A stretch of DNA of 64,000 bases, taken from assembly GCF_015864945.1 (NCBI RefSeq), contig NZ_JADYWF010000001.1:1798378-1862377 (forward strand), read 5' to 3'. The stretch is from Salinibacterium sp. NG253 (GTDB taxonomy: Bacteria; Actinomycetota; Actinomycetes; Actinomycetales; Microbacteriaceae). The position numbers and the translations under genes are program-made. This document shows, in pieces, positions 19,142-28,909 of this stretch; positions within the stretch are counted from its first letter, which is position 1; the number at the start of each line of letters is the position of its first letter. Below the pieces are notes generated by a model. That model was not told the origin of the DNA, made no database searches, and worked only from the letters and a program-made list of their open reading frames with translations.

Positions 19142-19915
19142 ATGGTTCTCGAAGACGGCCGCCGCGTGCGGCGCAGTGCGAAGCCCCGCCGCCCTATCTC
19201 TTTCATTGGTGTGCTCGGTGAAATCTTCATCACCGCCGGCGTAATTGTGCTGCTCTTTCTTGTCTGGCAGACCTGGGTAAACAGCTATTTCGTCAGCAAT
19301 GCACAGCGCGATGACGCTCTCGAGCTCAGCCAAGAGTGGAGCAAGGGCGAAGCTGTCACGCTGGCGCCGGATGAGCGTGCCGACCCCGGTGTGCCCGTGG
19401 TCGATGAAGCTCCCGGACAAGCAGTCGCCTTCGGCACGTTGATCGTTCCGCGTTTTGGCGAGGACTATGCAGTTCCGATCGCCGAAAGCGTGAGCCTCTA
19501 CAGCGTGCTCAATGCACAAGGCGTTGGCCACTACACCGGAACCCAAATGCCCGGCGAGGTCGGCAACTTTGCGGTTGCTGCTCACCGCACCGGCTACGGT
19601 GACCCCTTCTTCGATATCAACAAGCTTCAGCTCGGTGACAGCATTTATGTTGAGACCGAAGCCGGTTGGTACCGCTACGTTTACCGTTCTCTTGAATATG
19701 TTCTGGCATCCGGTGTTGGAGTTCTTGAGCCTGTTCCTCAGTTCGGGGGAGCAGCGGCCAGCGATCGCATCATGACGCTCACGAGCTGCAACCCCATCCA
19801 CACCGCCGACGAGCGCATCATCGCCTACGCGGTGTACGACACTTGGTATCCGCGATCTGAGGGTGCCCCCTCGGAGATCTCGGCGATCGCCCTTAATCTC
19901 GAAGGAGCTGGCTAA
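19142..19915 (+). CDS. Class E-like sortase
   Basis: Cysteine transpeptidase that attaches or cross-links surface proteins. The 257-aa product starts at ATG 19142 with a basic N-terminus and one membrane anchor (about 26-45, LGEIFITAGVIVLLFLVWQ). The catalytic domain (about 95-245) has His in AAHRTGYG, Cys in TLTSCNP and Arg in DERIIAYAVY. No pilin or sorting-signal substrate is encoded nearby. Its stop overlaps the next small gene by one base. The class assignment rests on gene context and the TLTSCNP motif, and is less certain than the family. Confidence 0.9.
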   Translation: MVLEDGRRVRRSAKPRRPISFIGVLGEIFITAGVIVLLFLVWQTWVNSYFVSNAQRDDALELSQEWSKGEAVTLAPDERADPGVPVVDEAPGQAVAFGTLIVPRFGEDYAVPIAESVSLYSVLNAQGVGHYTGTQMPGEVGNFAVAAHRTGYGDPFFDINKLQLGDSIYVETEAGWYRYVYRSLEYVLASGVGVLEPVPQFGGAAASDRIMTLTSCNPIHTADERIIAYAVYDTWYPRSEGAPSEISAIALNLEGAG

Positions 19916-20073
19916 TGTACGCTGCCCTCTGGCGGGTGCTTCCGGGACCCGCAATTATTCGCGTTCTCCTGTTGTTGGTGATGGCCGCGGCCATCGTGGC
20001 TGCCCTCTTCATGTGGGTATTCCCTTGGGCCTTGCCGCTGGTGACTCCACTGGATGCGACGGTGCAACAGTGA
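19915..20073 (+). CDS. Small single-pass membrane protein
   Basis: A 52-aa open frame from ATG 19915 (overlapping the sortase stop as TAATG) to TGA 20073 (overlapping the trpG GTG). It has one strong membrane segment (about 14-42) rich in Leu, Val and Ala, then a short polar tail (PLDATVQQ). It is translationally coupled on both sides, which supports it being a real gene despite its size. Function unknown. Confidence 0.72.
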   Translation: MYAALWRVLPGPAIIRVLLLLVMAAAIVAALFMWVFPWALPLVTPLDATVQQ

Positions 20074-20705
20074 CCCGCATCCTCGTCGTTGATAACTACG
20101 ACAGCTTTGTGTACACGCTCAACGGGTATCTGCTTGAGCTCGGCGCTACCACCGAGGTCGTGCGAAACGACGCTTTCAGCGCGGATGACGCGGCCGCCGT
20201 TCTCGCGGACTACGACGCGGTGCTGCTCTCGCCTGGTCCGGGCACTCCGGCCGACGCTGGAGTGAGCATCCCTATCGTGCACGCAGCTCTCGCCTCGGGC
20301 ACCCCGCTGCTAGGAGTGTGTCTCGGGCATCAGGCGATTGCTGAGGCTCTCGGCGCCACAGTTACTCACGCGGCTGAGCTCATGCATGGCAAGACGTCGC
20401 AAATCGAACATGATGACAGTCTCATCTTCCGCGATATGCCTCAGCCGTTCACCGCTACGCGGTATCACTCGCTTGCCATCGTTGATGGCACTGTGCCTGA
20501 TGACCTCGTGGTCACTGCTCGCACGCATGACGGAATCATCATGGGAGTGCAGCACGCAACGCAGCCTGTGTACGGAGTGCAGTTCCACCCCGAGTCTGTG
20601 CTCACCGAGGGTGGTTACTTAATGCTCGGTAACTGGTTGTCTCGCGTCGGGATGGCTGAAGCGCCCGCACTAGCGAAGACGCTGACGCCCCTCGTTCACA
20701 ACTAG
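20070..20705 (+). CDS. trpG: Anthranilate/aminodeoxychorismate synthase glutaminase component
   Basis: Class I glutamine amidotransferase that supplies ammonia to TrpE or PabB. The 211-aa product starts at GTG 20070 (MTRILVVDNYDSF). It contains the nucleophile Cys84 in GVCLGHQ and the catalytic His/Glu in QFHPES. An in-frame extension upstream to 19863 is rejected because it overlaps the coupled membrane-protein gene in another frame. No synthase large subunit lies nearby. The oriC-proximal trpG/pabA beside pknB is conserved in actinobacteria, so it could serve both pathways. Confidence 0.93.
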   Translation: MTRILVVDNYDSFVYTLNGYLLELGATTEVVRNDAFSADDAAAVLADYDAVLLSPGPGTPADAGVSIPIVHAALASGTPLLGVCLGHQAIAEALGATVTHAAELMHGKTSQIEHDDSLIFRDMPQPFTATRYHSLAIVDGTVPDDLVVTARTHDGIIMGVQHATQPVYGVQFHPESVLTEGGYLMLGNWLSRVGMAEAPALAKTLTPLVHN

Positions 20706-20780
20706 GGAGCGTCGGCAGACGCCACCGGATCTGGCGAAAGGCCATAACGCTCAGCAGTGAGGCGTGAGACTATCGCAGTC

Positions 20781-22505
20781 TTAGCCAGCGCAGTACTGCA
20801 GCGTGATCTCGGACTTCTGAGCTTGGTCGCCCACGATTGATTGGTAGCTGACCGTATTGCCCGAGCATCCGAAGTCCGCACTCAACTTCACGCTGAGCTG
20901 CAGGCCGGTGAGCGTCGTGTTCGCTTCACCGATGTCTTTGCCGGTGACATCAGGAACCTGCACGAGGCCATTGGACACGACGAGGTTGACAGTTTCACCC
21001 TCGCGGATGACCTCACCGTCTGAGGTGCGCTCCGCATCCCCGCGGGGGTCAGAACTGATGACGGTGCCCTTGCTGAGATTGGGCGAATAGGTCTGGGAGG
21101 TTGTGCCGTAGACCAGCCCCGCCGACTCGAGGAGCTTGATCGCCGCATCTTCTTGCATGTTGCTGACATTCGGCACGGTCACCGGAGTGCGACCAAGCGA
21201 GACAACAACCTGAATTTCGAGGCCAAGAGGCACAGTCTGGCCGGGGCCAGGATCTGTGCGGATGATGATGCCCTCTTCAATAGTCTCGCTGGCCTGATTG
21301 ACCCGCTTCGGAACGAGGTCGAGCTCTGTGAGCAGAGCGGCACCCTCTTCGTAAGTCAGGCTCGCGACATCCGGAACGTCCACTGCACTGGTTCCAGCGA
21401 GCTGAGCAGGAGTGAGGCTGAAGGCCCAGACGACGACGGAGACAATGATGACAACCATGAGAGCAATTCCGCCCCAGATCCAGGCAACCGGAGGACGGTT
21501 CTGGGTGCGCGGAGTGCGATCGTTCTCATCGACCGCAAGCTGACGGAAAGTGGCGTCGCTGCCGGCAGTGCTATTCGGGTTGACCCCGAAGAGGGTGGAA
21601 TTAAAATCGGTGGATGCGAGTTGCTTGCGTTCCGGAACCGAGCCGGCAGCAGCTGCCTCAAGGTCGGTGCGGAACTCGGCAGCACTCTGGTAGCGGTCGA
21701 AGCGATCCTTCGAGAGCGACCGCAGTACGACAGCATCGAGAGCAGGGGAGACAGCGGCAACCATCGTGCTCGGGGGCACTGGCTCCGAGTTCACGTGCTG
21801 GTACGCAACGGCGACCGGGTTTGCTCCAGTGAACGGCGGCTGCCCGGTGAGAAGCTCGAACAAAACAACGCCGGTGGAGTAGAGGTCGGAGCGGGCATCC
21901 ACCCCTTCGCCACGAGCCTGCTCGGGAGAGAAATATTGGGCGGTGCCGACGATGGCACTCGACTCAGCGATCGTGGCAGCGGAGTCAGAAACCGCACGGG
22001 CGATGCCGAAGTCCATGACTTTCACTTGGCCACTCTTAGTGACCATGATGTTGCCGGGTTTGATATCGCGGTGAACGACTCCAGCACGATGCGAGTACTC
22101 AAGAGCGGTGAGTACTTGCGAGACGATGCGTGCTGACTCGTCGGGAGCAATCGGGCCTTCAGCCACGATGTCTTTCAACAGGCGCCCGTCGACGTATTCC
22201 ATGATGATGAACGGGATGAGGGTCTCATGACCCGTCTCATCGATTACGGACTCTTCGCCAGCATCGAAAATTCGCACGATGGTGGGGTGCGCCATCTTTG
22301 CGGCATCGTGAGCTTCCCGCCGAAAACGGGTACGGAACGCAGGGTCGTTAGCCAGCGACGGCTTGAGCAGCTTGATTGCCACTCGACGACCTAGCCGCGT
22401 GTCCATTCCCAAGTGAACATCAGCCATACCGCCGTGGCCAAGAAGTTCGCCAATTTGGTATCGCCCGGCGAGCTGGCGTACGCCCTTTGCCACGCCTTCG
22501 CTCAC
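20781..22505 (-). CDS. pknB: Serine/threonine protein kinase PknB with PASTA domains
   Basis: Membrane receptor kinase that couples peptidoglycan or lipid II sensing to growth and division. The 574-aa product has a cytosolic kinase domain (about 14-280: GHGGMADVH loop, HRDIKPGNIMV catalytic loop, DFG). A juxtamembrane linker and one membrane segment (about 343-367) follow, then three extracellular PASTA repeats (DVPDVASLT, TVPNVSNM, QVPDVTGKD). Last gene of the leftward fhaA-fhaB-ppp-rodA-pbpA-pknA-pknB run and counteracted by the Ppp phosphatase of the same cluster. Confidence 0.96.
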   Translation of the reverse strand: MSEGVAKGVRQLAGRYQIGELLGHGGMADVHLGMDTRLGRRVAIKLLKPSLANDPAFRTRFRREAHDAAKMAHPTIVRIFDAGEESVIDETGHETLIPFIIMEYVDGRLLKDIVAEGPIAPDESARIVSQVLTALEYSHRAGVVHRDIKPGNIMVTKSGQVKVMDFGIARAVSDSAATIAESSAIVGTAQYFSPEQARGEGVDARSDLYSTGVVLFELLTGQPPFTGANPVAVAYQHVNSEPVPPSTMVAAVSPALDAVVLRSLSKDRFDRYQSAAEFRTDLEAAAAGSVPERKQLASTDFNSTLFGVNPNSTAGSDATFRQLAVDENDRTPRTQNRPPVAWIWGGIALMVVIIVSVVVWAFSLTPAQLAGTSAVDVPDVASLTYEEGAALLTELDLVPKRVNQASETIEEGIIIRTDPGPGQTVPLGLEIQVVVSLGRTPVTVPNVSNMQEDAAIKLLESAGLVYGTTSQTYSPNLSKGTVISSDPRGDAERTSDGEVIREGETVNLVVSNGLVQVPDVTGKDIGEANTTLTGLQLSVKLSADFGCSGNTVSYQSIVGDQAQKSEITLQYCAG

Positions 22506-22573
22506 TGGTTCACTCCTGTTTGTTGTGGGGTCTGTACCGACTCAGTCTATCCGTTGCGAGTAGTGATATTGCC

Positions 22574-24256
22574 TCACGGACCGGCAACGATCGTGACTGT
22601 GACCGGCTCAGAAGACGGCGACTCAAGATCGGTACACACCGCGGTGTACGAGATCTTTGTAGTGTCGCCCTCATTCGACGGCAACACGATGTCGAACTGG
22701 GTCACGCCGGCGGCATAGCTGGAAGCTCCGGCGTTGGGGCCGCCCACGACAAGGAAGTTGAACGAAGTTAGCGGATGACCAGCAGGGCAACCCTGATACG
22801 TCGTCCACTTCACCGTGACAGGTTCGTCTCCGTAATACGGGCCCAGTGGAGTCAATGTCGTCGCAGAAGGCTGCGTCGGATCCGGAGTTACCGCGATTTT
22901 GTCGTAGAAGTAGACCGTGATGGTTTCGCCCTTCGAGACGTTGCCGGTCGGGGCTGCCTGGTAGGAGAAACCAACCTTTTCAGACGACGGTGCCTCGGTG
23001 CCGATCTGAGCATCGAGCACGAGCTCTTTGTCTTCGAGAATTTGCGCGACCGCATCTTGCTTGCGGTCCAAGAGTTCATCTTCGCTGAGCGCGACTACTG
23101 TGGGCGTGGGTTCCGGCGTAGGCTCGACAGTCTCAGTAGCGCTCGGCGATGCGCTTGTTGCCACGGGCTCTTCATCACCCGGGCTCGCGAGCAGCGCGAT
23201 AATCGCACCGATCAAGACGACGGCCAGCAGGGAAATGAGCGCAACGATCGGCCACGTCCACGGATTGCGACGCTTGGTCTCCTCGAGAACTTCGCCCGGG
23301 GTGACGGCGGCGCCGGCGGGGTTCGCGGTCGTGAGAACTCGAGTCGCCTGCGTGTTGTTGCCGTAGTTGAGACCGACGGTCGCGGCATGAGAGTTATCGC
23401 CCAAGATGCCGGGAACCGCGGTGGCGGCAGCAGCGACATCCCCGCGGCGCAACGATTGTGCTGCGCGAGACAGGTGCGAAGCAGATGCCGGGCGGTCGCC
23501 GGGTGACTTAGCCAAGCACGCGTACACAAGGTTGCGTACCGGCTCGGATACCGTCATCGGCAGCTCGGGTGGAGTCTCGTTGATCTGTGCCATCGCGATC
23601 GCAACCTGCGATTCGCCCGTGAACGGGCGGCGGCCAGCGAGGGCTTCGTAGGCGACGATTCCGAGAGAGTAAATGTCGGTCGTCGGGGAGGCGGGGTGAC
23701 CACTGGCCTGTTCAGGCGAGAGGTATTGCACCGTTCCCATGACTTGACCGGTTGCGGTCAGTGGCACCTGATCGGCGATGCGGGCGATACCGAAGTCAGT
23801 GATCTTGACGCGGCCTTCTGGTGTGATCAGAAGGTTTCCGGGCTTGATGTCGCGGTGTACGAGACCAGCGGCGTGGGCAGCCTGAAGCGCGGCGGCGGTC
23901 TGAGACACGATATCGAGAACACGGTCGGGGTCAAGAACGCGTTCACGTTCAAGGATGGCGCTGAGCGCTTCGCCAGGAACGAGTTCCATGACGAGGTAAG
24001 CGCTGCCCTCTTCTTCGCCGTAGTCGAAGACGTTGGCGATGCCCTCGTGGTTGACGAGAGCAGCGTGGCGCGCTTCGGCACGGAAACGCTCCAAGAACCC
24101 GGGGTCGCCGAGGTACTCGTCCTTGAGGATCTTGATCGCAACCGTTCGACCGATCACGAGGTCTGTTGCTTGCCAGACCTCGCCCATGCCACCAATCGCT
24201 ACGCGACTGGAAAGCTGGTATCTACCGCCGAATGTGAGTCCACTAGTTGGTCTCAT
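22574..24256 (-). CDS. pknA: Serine/threonine protein kinase PknA-like
   Basis: Second membrane kinase of the growth cluster. The 560-aa product has a kinase domain (about 10-275, HRDIKPGNLLI and DFGIARI). A membrane segment follows at about 330-352 after RRNPWTW, then a Pro/Thr linker. The extracellular part (about 390-560) has one divergent PASTA-like stretch and a C-terminal beta-rich domain with a Cys pair (GCPAGHP and VCTDLE). Mycobacterial PknA has no such extension. Its start overlaps the pbpA stop by four bases. Confidence 0.92.
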   Translation of the reverse strand: MRPTSGLTFGGRYQLSSRVAIGGMGEVWQATDLVIGRTVAIKILKDEYLGDPGFLERFRAEARHAALVNHEGIANVFDYGEEEGSAYLVMELVPGEALSAILERERVLDPDRVLDIVSQTAAALQAAHAAGLVHRDIKPGNLLITPEGRVKITDFGIARIADQVPLTATGQVMGTVQYLSPEQASGHPASPTTDIYSLGIVAYEALAGRRPFTGESQVAIAMAQINETPPELPMTVSEPVRNLVYACLAKSPGDRPASASHLSRAAQSLRRGDVAAAATAVPGILGDNSHAATVGLNYGNNTQATRVLTTANPAGAAVTPGEVLEETKRRNPWTWPIVALISLLAVVLIGAIIALLASPGDEEPVATSASPSATETVEPTPEPTPTVVALSEDELLDRKQDAVAQILEDKELVLDAQIGTEAPSSEKVGFSYQAAPTGNVSKGETITVYFYDKIAVTPDPTQPSATTLTPLGPYYGDEPVTVKWTTYQGCPAGHPLTSFNFLVVGGPNAGASSYAAGVTQFDIVLPSNEGDTTKISYTAVCTDLESPSSEPVTVTIVAGP

Positions 24257-25707
24257 CTGTTTAGCACCGCCTCTAGTACTTGACGCCCAATTGGTGCGGA
24301 GAGCCCACTCGATGTGCCGGACTGTCCTAGTCCGCCACCGTCTTGAACAACTACCGCGACAACAACTTCTGGATCATTTGCCGGCGCGAATCCGGTGAAC
24401 CATAGGGTGTATGGCTCGCCTTCTCCGTTTTCTGCTGTACCGGTTTTACCTGCAACCTCAACCCCATCAATACTGGCAGTGTTCGCGGCACCGTTACTGA
24501 CCCCATCCACCATCATCTGGGTGAGTGCAGCCGCGGTTTGCGGACTGATTGCCTGATTGAACAGGGTTGGCTCGAAGGATTGGATGGTTGTGAGATCGGA
24601 GGACACGATGCTCTCAACAAGATTGGGCTGCATCAGAGTGCCGCTATTGGCGATTGCCATCGACACCATTGCCATTTGCAGGGGGGACGCGCGAACGCTG
24701 GATTGACCAAATGCGGAGAGCATGGTCTGGGGAGCGTCAAGCGCGCGGGGGTAAACACTCTCGGTCGAGGCGAGCGGCACGGAGACGCTCTCGTTGAAGC
24801 CGAAGAGGTTGGCCTGCTCGCGAATTGCGTTGGTCCCGAGCTCTGCACCCAACTGAGCGAAGGGGATGTTGCACGAGAGCCGGATTGCCGTAGCGATTGA
24901 TGCGGTGCTGCCCGAGCCACACGTCGCGCTGTCGGAGTTGCTGATGACGAAGGTGCTCTCGGGGAGCTGCAGCTCTGCGGGGTTCGGGAACGTGCTGTCG
25001 GCGGTGTAGTCGCCGCTCTCGAGAGCAGCAGCTGCGACGACGAGCTTGAACGTCGATCCGGGAGGGTCCAAAGGCCCGGCAAGCGTGCGGTTATAGAACG
25101 GGTCGTCCGGGTCAGAGAGCAGGCGGTCATACGCATCGATGACCTCGCTCGTGTTGTGAACGGCCAACTCATTGGGGTCATACGACGGCTTGGACACCAT
25201 CGCCAAGATTTCGCCTGTATCGGGCTTGATAGCGATTACGGCGCCCTTGAGGTCTCCGAGGGCATCCCAGGCAGCCTGCTGAATCACGGGATCGATCGTG
25301 AGTTCGACAGCAGCACCGGTGGGGTTCTGTCCGGTGAGGATTGAGTTCACCTGATCAAAGAACTGATCGTTCGAGGAACCACTGAGGTAGTCGTTGAGCG
25401 AATCTTCGAGACCAGTATTGCCCTGGTTCAGAGTGAGGTAGCCGGTGATGGGCGCATACAGCTCGCCCTTCGGGTAGACCCGCAAGAACTTGAACTCGTC
25501 ATCCACAGGCTCTGAAAATGCGATTGGTTCCCCATTGACGAGGATCGGGCCACGCTCGGCCGAATAGCTTGCGTAGAGCGTGCGTACATTGCGACCATCC
25601 GCCTGCAGGCTGTCGGCCGTGACAACCTGAATCACTGAACTTGAAATGAACAAGCTGATGAACATGAGAAGCACGACGGCGCTTACTCGCTTAAGCTCGC
25701 GGTTCAC
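24253..25707 (-). CDS. pbpA: Penicillin-binding protein 2 (PbpA) transpeptidase
   Basis: Class B PBP that cross-links septal or lateral peptidoglycan with RodA. The 484-aa product has one N-terminal membrane anchor (about 8-30). The transpeptidase domain has SxxK (PGSTFK), SxN in RLSCNIPF and KTG (AGKTGTAEN). It overlaps rodA upstream and pknA downstream by four bases each, so all are likely co-expressed. Confidence 0.95.
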   Translation of the reverse strand: MNRELKRVSAVVLLMFISLFISSSVIQVVTADSLQADGRNVRTLYASYSAERGPILVNGEPIAFSEPVDDEFKFLRVYPKGELYAPITGYLTLNQGNTGLEDSLNDYLSGSSNDQFFDQVNSILTGQNPTGAAVELTIDPVIQQAAWDALGDLKGAVIAIKPDTGEILAMVSKPSYDPNELAVHNTSEVIDAYDRLLSDPDDPFYNRTLAGPLDPPGSTFKLVVAAAALESGDYTADSTFPNPAELQLPESTFVISNSDSATCGSGSTASIATAIRLSCNIPFAQLGAELGTNAIREQANLFGFNESVSVPLASTESVYPRALDAPQTMLSAFGQSSVRASPLQMAMVSMAIANSGTLMQPNLVESIVSSDLTTIQSFEPTLFNQAISPQTAAALTQMMVDGVSNGAANTASIDGVEVAGKTGTAENGEGEPYTLWFTGFAPANDPEVVVAVVVQDGGGLGQSGTSSGLSAPIGRQVLEAVLNR

Positions 25708-27149
25708 TGTCCCACCACCAATCGGTTTTCGATCGAGGGCTCAATAACGAGCTGCGGCTGGTGACGCACGGTGTCAGAGAGGCGCAGCAAAAGCGCTGCA
25801 ATGATCCAGTTGGCGACCAGCGATGAACCACCGGCGGCCAAGAACGGGGTCGTGAGACCCGTCAACGGAATCACGCGTGTGACGCCACCGATAACGACAA
25901 AGACCTGCAGCGCGATCACAAAAGCGAGACCGACACCCAAGAGGCGGCCGAAATCATCTTGACCGGCAAAGCCGATACGGAATCCACGAGACACAAACAG
26001 AAGGTACAACGCCAGAATTGCGAAGATGCCTATAAGGCCGAGTTCTTCGCCAAGCGAGGCAACGATGTAGTCGCTCTCGGCAAGCGGAGTGATCTCGGGG
26101 CTGCCTCGGCCGAGACCGGTGCCGATGAGCCCACCGTCAGCGAATCCAAAGAGCCCCTGAACCAGCTGATAGCTGCCTCCGGTTGCCTCGTAGACCTCCT
26201 GATTGAAGGGATCGAGCCAGGCATCGATGCGGCCAGAGATATAGGTGAGGTAACGACTTGCTATGAAAGCGCCGCCCAAGAACATCGCCATTCCGAGCAG
26301 AATCCAGCTTGAACGGCCCGTGGCGACATAGATCATCACGAGGAAGAGGCCGAAGTAGAGCAGGGCGGTACCCATATCGCGTTGGAAGATCAACACGAGC
26401 ATGGAGGCCACAAAGACCACAATGATCGGTCCAAGATCGCGGGCGCGCGGGAAGGTCATCCCCATAAACTTGCGGCCGACCATGGAGAGTGAGTCTCGCG
26501 CCGACACCAGATAGCCAGCGAAGAATATTGCCAAGGCAATCTTGGCGAGCTCGCCCGGCTGGAACGAGAACGCACCGATTTGAACCCAGAGGCGCGCGCC
26601 GAATCGGGTGTCGCCAATGATCGGCGCAAGCGGCAGCAGCAGCAGGGCGATACCGCTGAACATTGCGATGTAGCGATAGCGCTGCAGCACTCGGTGATTC
26701 TTGATGATGATGAGCACCGCCATGGCGATGATGATCGCAATGCCGGTCCAGACGATCTGGCGAACGCCGCCGCTGCCCCAGCCAGTAGTCTCGTCCGCCA
26801 AATCAATGCGGTAGATCATGGCGATACCGAGACCATTGAGCACCGTAATGATGGGCAGAATCAGGGGGTCGGCATCCCGCGCTGTTTTGCGCAGCGTGAT
26901 GTGCATCGCGAATACGAGCACACCTAGCAATCCCGAGAGGCCCAAGACGGTGTAGCCAAGGTGCCCCATCGCCCCCAATTGCACGAGAGCTATAGCGCCC
27001 AAGTTGATGCCGATTGCGACAATGATCAGCAGCAATTCGAGGTTGCGCAGGCGCGCAGGAACCCGCAGTTTAAGACGGATGTTTTCGGTGATAGCTCGGG
27101 GGCCCGCCGCCGCTGAGGCCCGAGCGTCAGCGCTAGGGGACACGGGCAT
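25704..27149 (-). CDS. rodA: SEDS peptidoglycan polymerase RodA/FtsW
   Basis: Polytopic glycosyltransferase that polymerises lipid II, partner of the adjacent PbpA. The 481-aa product has about ten to twelve membrane segments. SEDS hallmarks include FQPGELAKIALAIFFAGYL, QRDMGTALLYF and the C-terminal GLTTPFLAAGGSSLVAN. Pairing with pbpA argues for RodA rather than FtsW. Its start lies inside the end of ppp (17-base overlap). Confidence 0.95.
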   Translation of the reverse strand: MPVSPSADARASAAAGPRAITENIRLKLRVPARLRNLELLLIIVAIGINLGAIALVQLGAMGHLGYTVLGLSGLLGVLVFAMHITLRKTARDADPLILPIITVLNGLGIAMIYRIDLADETTGWGSGGVRQIVWTGIAIIIAMAVLIIIKNHRVLQRYRYIAMFSGIALLLLPLAPIIGDTRFGARLWVQIGAFSFQPGELAKIALAIFFAGYLVSARDSLSMVGRKFMGMTFPRARDLGPIIVVFVASMLVLIFQRDMGTALLYFGLFLVMIYVATGRSSWILLGMAMFLGGAFIASRYLTYISGRIDAWLDPFNQEVYEATGGSYQLVQGLFGFADGGLIGTGLGRGSPEITPLAESDYIVASLGEELGLIGIFAILALYLLFVSRGFRIGFAGQDDFGRLLGVGLAFVIALQVFVVIGGVTRVIPLTGLTTPFLAAGGSSLVANWIIAALLLRLSDTVRHQPQLVIEPSIENRLVVGQ

Positions 27150-28377
27150 CAGACAACATTTCTACAATGCGTTGGGCATCCTCAAGGTCACTCGCATTGA
27201 TGGTGTTCTCAACGCTCGAGCGCAAATAGAGGGGAAGATCAACAACGCGAACGTCGGTGATTTGGTAAACGTGGGACAACGAAATCGGGCCGATGCTTTG
27301 CTGCACACCCTGATAGATAGCGACCTTGCCGTCATCAGTCCCCACGAAGTGCTGCTGTTGCGTGTACTGGTAGCCCAGAACTAGACCCGTAATGATCGCC
27401 GCGATAGTGAGGGTGATGAAAGTAATCCACGAAATGCGGCGGCGGCGAACTCGGCGGCGATCCTCGCGGATGATGGCCTGGTAATACTCGTCAGACTCGG
27501 GCTCGAAGTGGCTGTCGTCGGTTTGCGTCGCCTTTAACGGGTGCAGCAACAGGTTCGGCAAACGAACCGGCTTCTTCACGATTGTCGGCTCGAACGAGAG
27601 CGGGGAGGCTGCGGAACCAACCATGAGCGGCGGCTCGTGGGCTGACGACGCGTCGTCGCCAACATCCACCAACACAACGGTGACGTTGTCGGGGGCACCC
27701 TGATCGAGAGCAGCCTGAACGAGACGCTCGGTCGCGACCTCCGAGTCGGTTACCCGGCGAAGGATTGCCGCGATTTTCTCTTCAGTAACGAAACTGCTCA
27801 GACCATCAGAGCACAGCAACCAGCGGTCACCGGGCTGGGTGTCAAAAACTTCGGTGTCGATCTCGGGCGACGCATCAACGTCACCCAATACCCGCATCAG
27901 GACCGATCGACGCGGATGCACTGCCGCTTCTTCGAGGGTGATGCGGCCGCTTTCGACCAGACGTTGCACGAAGGTGTGGTCGTGCGTCATCTGCTTCATG
28001 GTGCCGTCGCGCAACAAATAAATGCGCGAGTCACCAATGTGGGCCATGCCCATCTTGTTGCCGACACGAACCATTCCACTGACCGTGGTGCCCATGCCCG
28101 TGAGCTCATTGTGCTCGATAACGGTGTCAGAGAGGATGCGGTTGGCGGCGAGCAGAGTGTCGTGCAGCGCCTGAGCTGCTTCTTCCGCGGTCTCAAAAAT
28201 GTGGTCGGCTTCTACAACGTGCTTGATAGTGATTGCGGAGGCGACGTCACCGCCAGCATGACCACCCATGCCGTCCGCGACGATAAAGAGGTGACTGCCG
28301 GCGTACGCACTGTCCTGGTTGTTAGCCCGAACCTTTCCCACATGGGAGGCGGCAGCACTGTTGCCCGAAGTGGCCAT
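27133..28377 (-). CDS. pstP: PP2C-family Ser/Thr phosphatase (PstP/Ppp)
   Basis: Metal-dependent phosphatase that reverses PknA/PknB phosphorylation. The 414-aa product has a cytosolic PP2C domain (about 5-240) with the metal-binding DGMGGHAGGD, GDSRIYLLRDG and DGLSSFV motifs and DNVTVVLV. One membrane segment follows (about 313-335) and a short extracellular C-terminus. It lies between fhaB and rodA. Confidence 0.95.
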   Translation of the reverse strand: MATSGNSAAASHVGKVRANNQDSAYAGSHLFIVADGMGGHAGGDVASAITIKHVVEADHIFETAEEAAQALHDTLLAANRILSDTVIEHNELTGMGTTVSGMVRVGNKMGMAHIGDSRIYLLRDGTMKQMTHDHTFVQRLVESGRITLEEAAVHPRRSVLMRVLGDVDASPEIDTEVFDTQPGDRWLLCSDGLSSFVTEEKIAAILRRVTDSEVATERLVQAALDQGAPDNVTVVLVDVGDDASSAHEPPLMVGSAASPLSFEPTIVKKPVRLPNLLLHPLKATQTDDSHFEPESDEYYQAIIREDRRRVRRRRISWITFITLTIAAIITGLVLGYQYTQQQHFVGTDDGKVAIYQGVQQSIGPISLSHVYQITDVRVVDLPLYLRSSVENTINASDLEDAQRIVEMLSDARVP

Positions 28378-28381
28378 TCAG

Positions 28382-28909
28382 TTACCGTCGCAGTTCGAAG
28401 CTAGTAGTGCCGATTTTGATCGGCGTATTCAACGGAATCGGCGTCGGAACACTCACACGCTGACCGGCCAAGAAGGTGCCATTCGTGGAATCAAGATCCT
28501 GAACAACCCAGCTATCGGCCCACCGCAACAAGCGTGCGTGGTGAGTGGAGGTGTAGTCGTCACGGATAACGAGGCCGGATTCACTCGAGCGGCCAATCGT
28601 GAGCTGCTCTTCGGGGAGCGAAATCTCTAGCCCCTCTTTTGATCCAGAGACAATGACGAGGCGCGTAGCGTCGAGCGAGCTTCCCTCGGCGGGCGCTGGC
28701 GGCACAGGGCGCGTGGGCTGGGCGGCGGCAGGAGCCGGAGCGGCCGGTGCTGCGGCAGCTTGCTGCGCCTGAGCTGCGTTCTGAACAGGCATCCGACGCA
28801 CCTTTTCTCCGAAGAGATCGGAGCGCAAGGCATACACGATGGCAAAGATGAAGCCCCACATGACGGCCAAGAACGCAACGCGCAACAAAAGGAGGGTTAG
28901 TTCACTCAT
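28382..28909 (-). CDS. fhaB: FHA-domain protein FhaB
   Basis: Phosphothreonine-reading adaptor of the cell-wall cluster. The 175-aa protein has an N-terminal membrane helix (about 4-27), an Ala/Pro-rich linker, and a C-terminal FHA domain (about 80-172) with GRSSESGLVI, STHHARL and LDSTNGTFL. It is probably a PknB substrate; the linker threonines were not examined further. Start overlaps the fhaA stop by four bases. Confidence 0.93.
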   Translation of the reverse strand: MSELTLLLLRVAFLAVMWGFIFAIVYALRSDLFGEKVRRMPVQNAAQAQQAAAAPAAPAPAAAQPTRPVPPAPAEGSSLDATRLVIVSGSKEGLEISLPEEQLTIGRSSESGLVIRDDYTSTHHARLLRWADSWVVQDLDSTNGTFLAGQRVSVPTPIPLNTPIKIGTTSFELRR

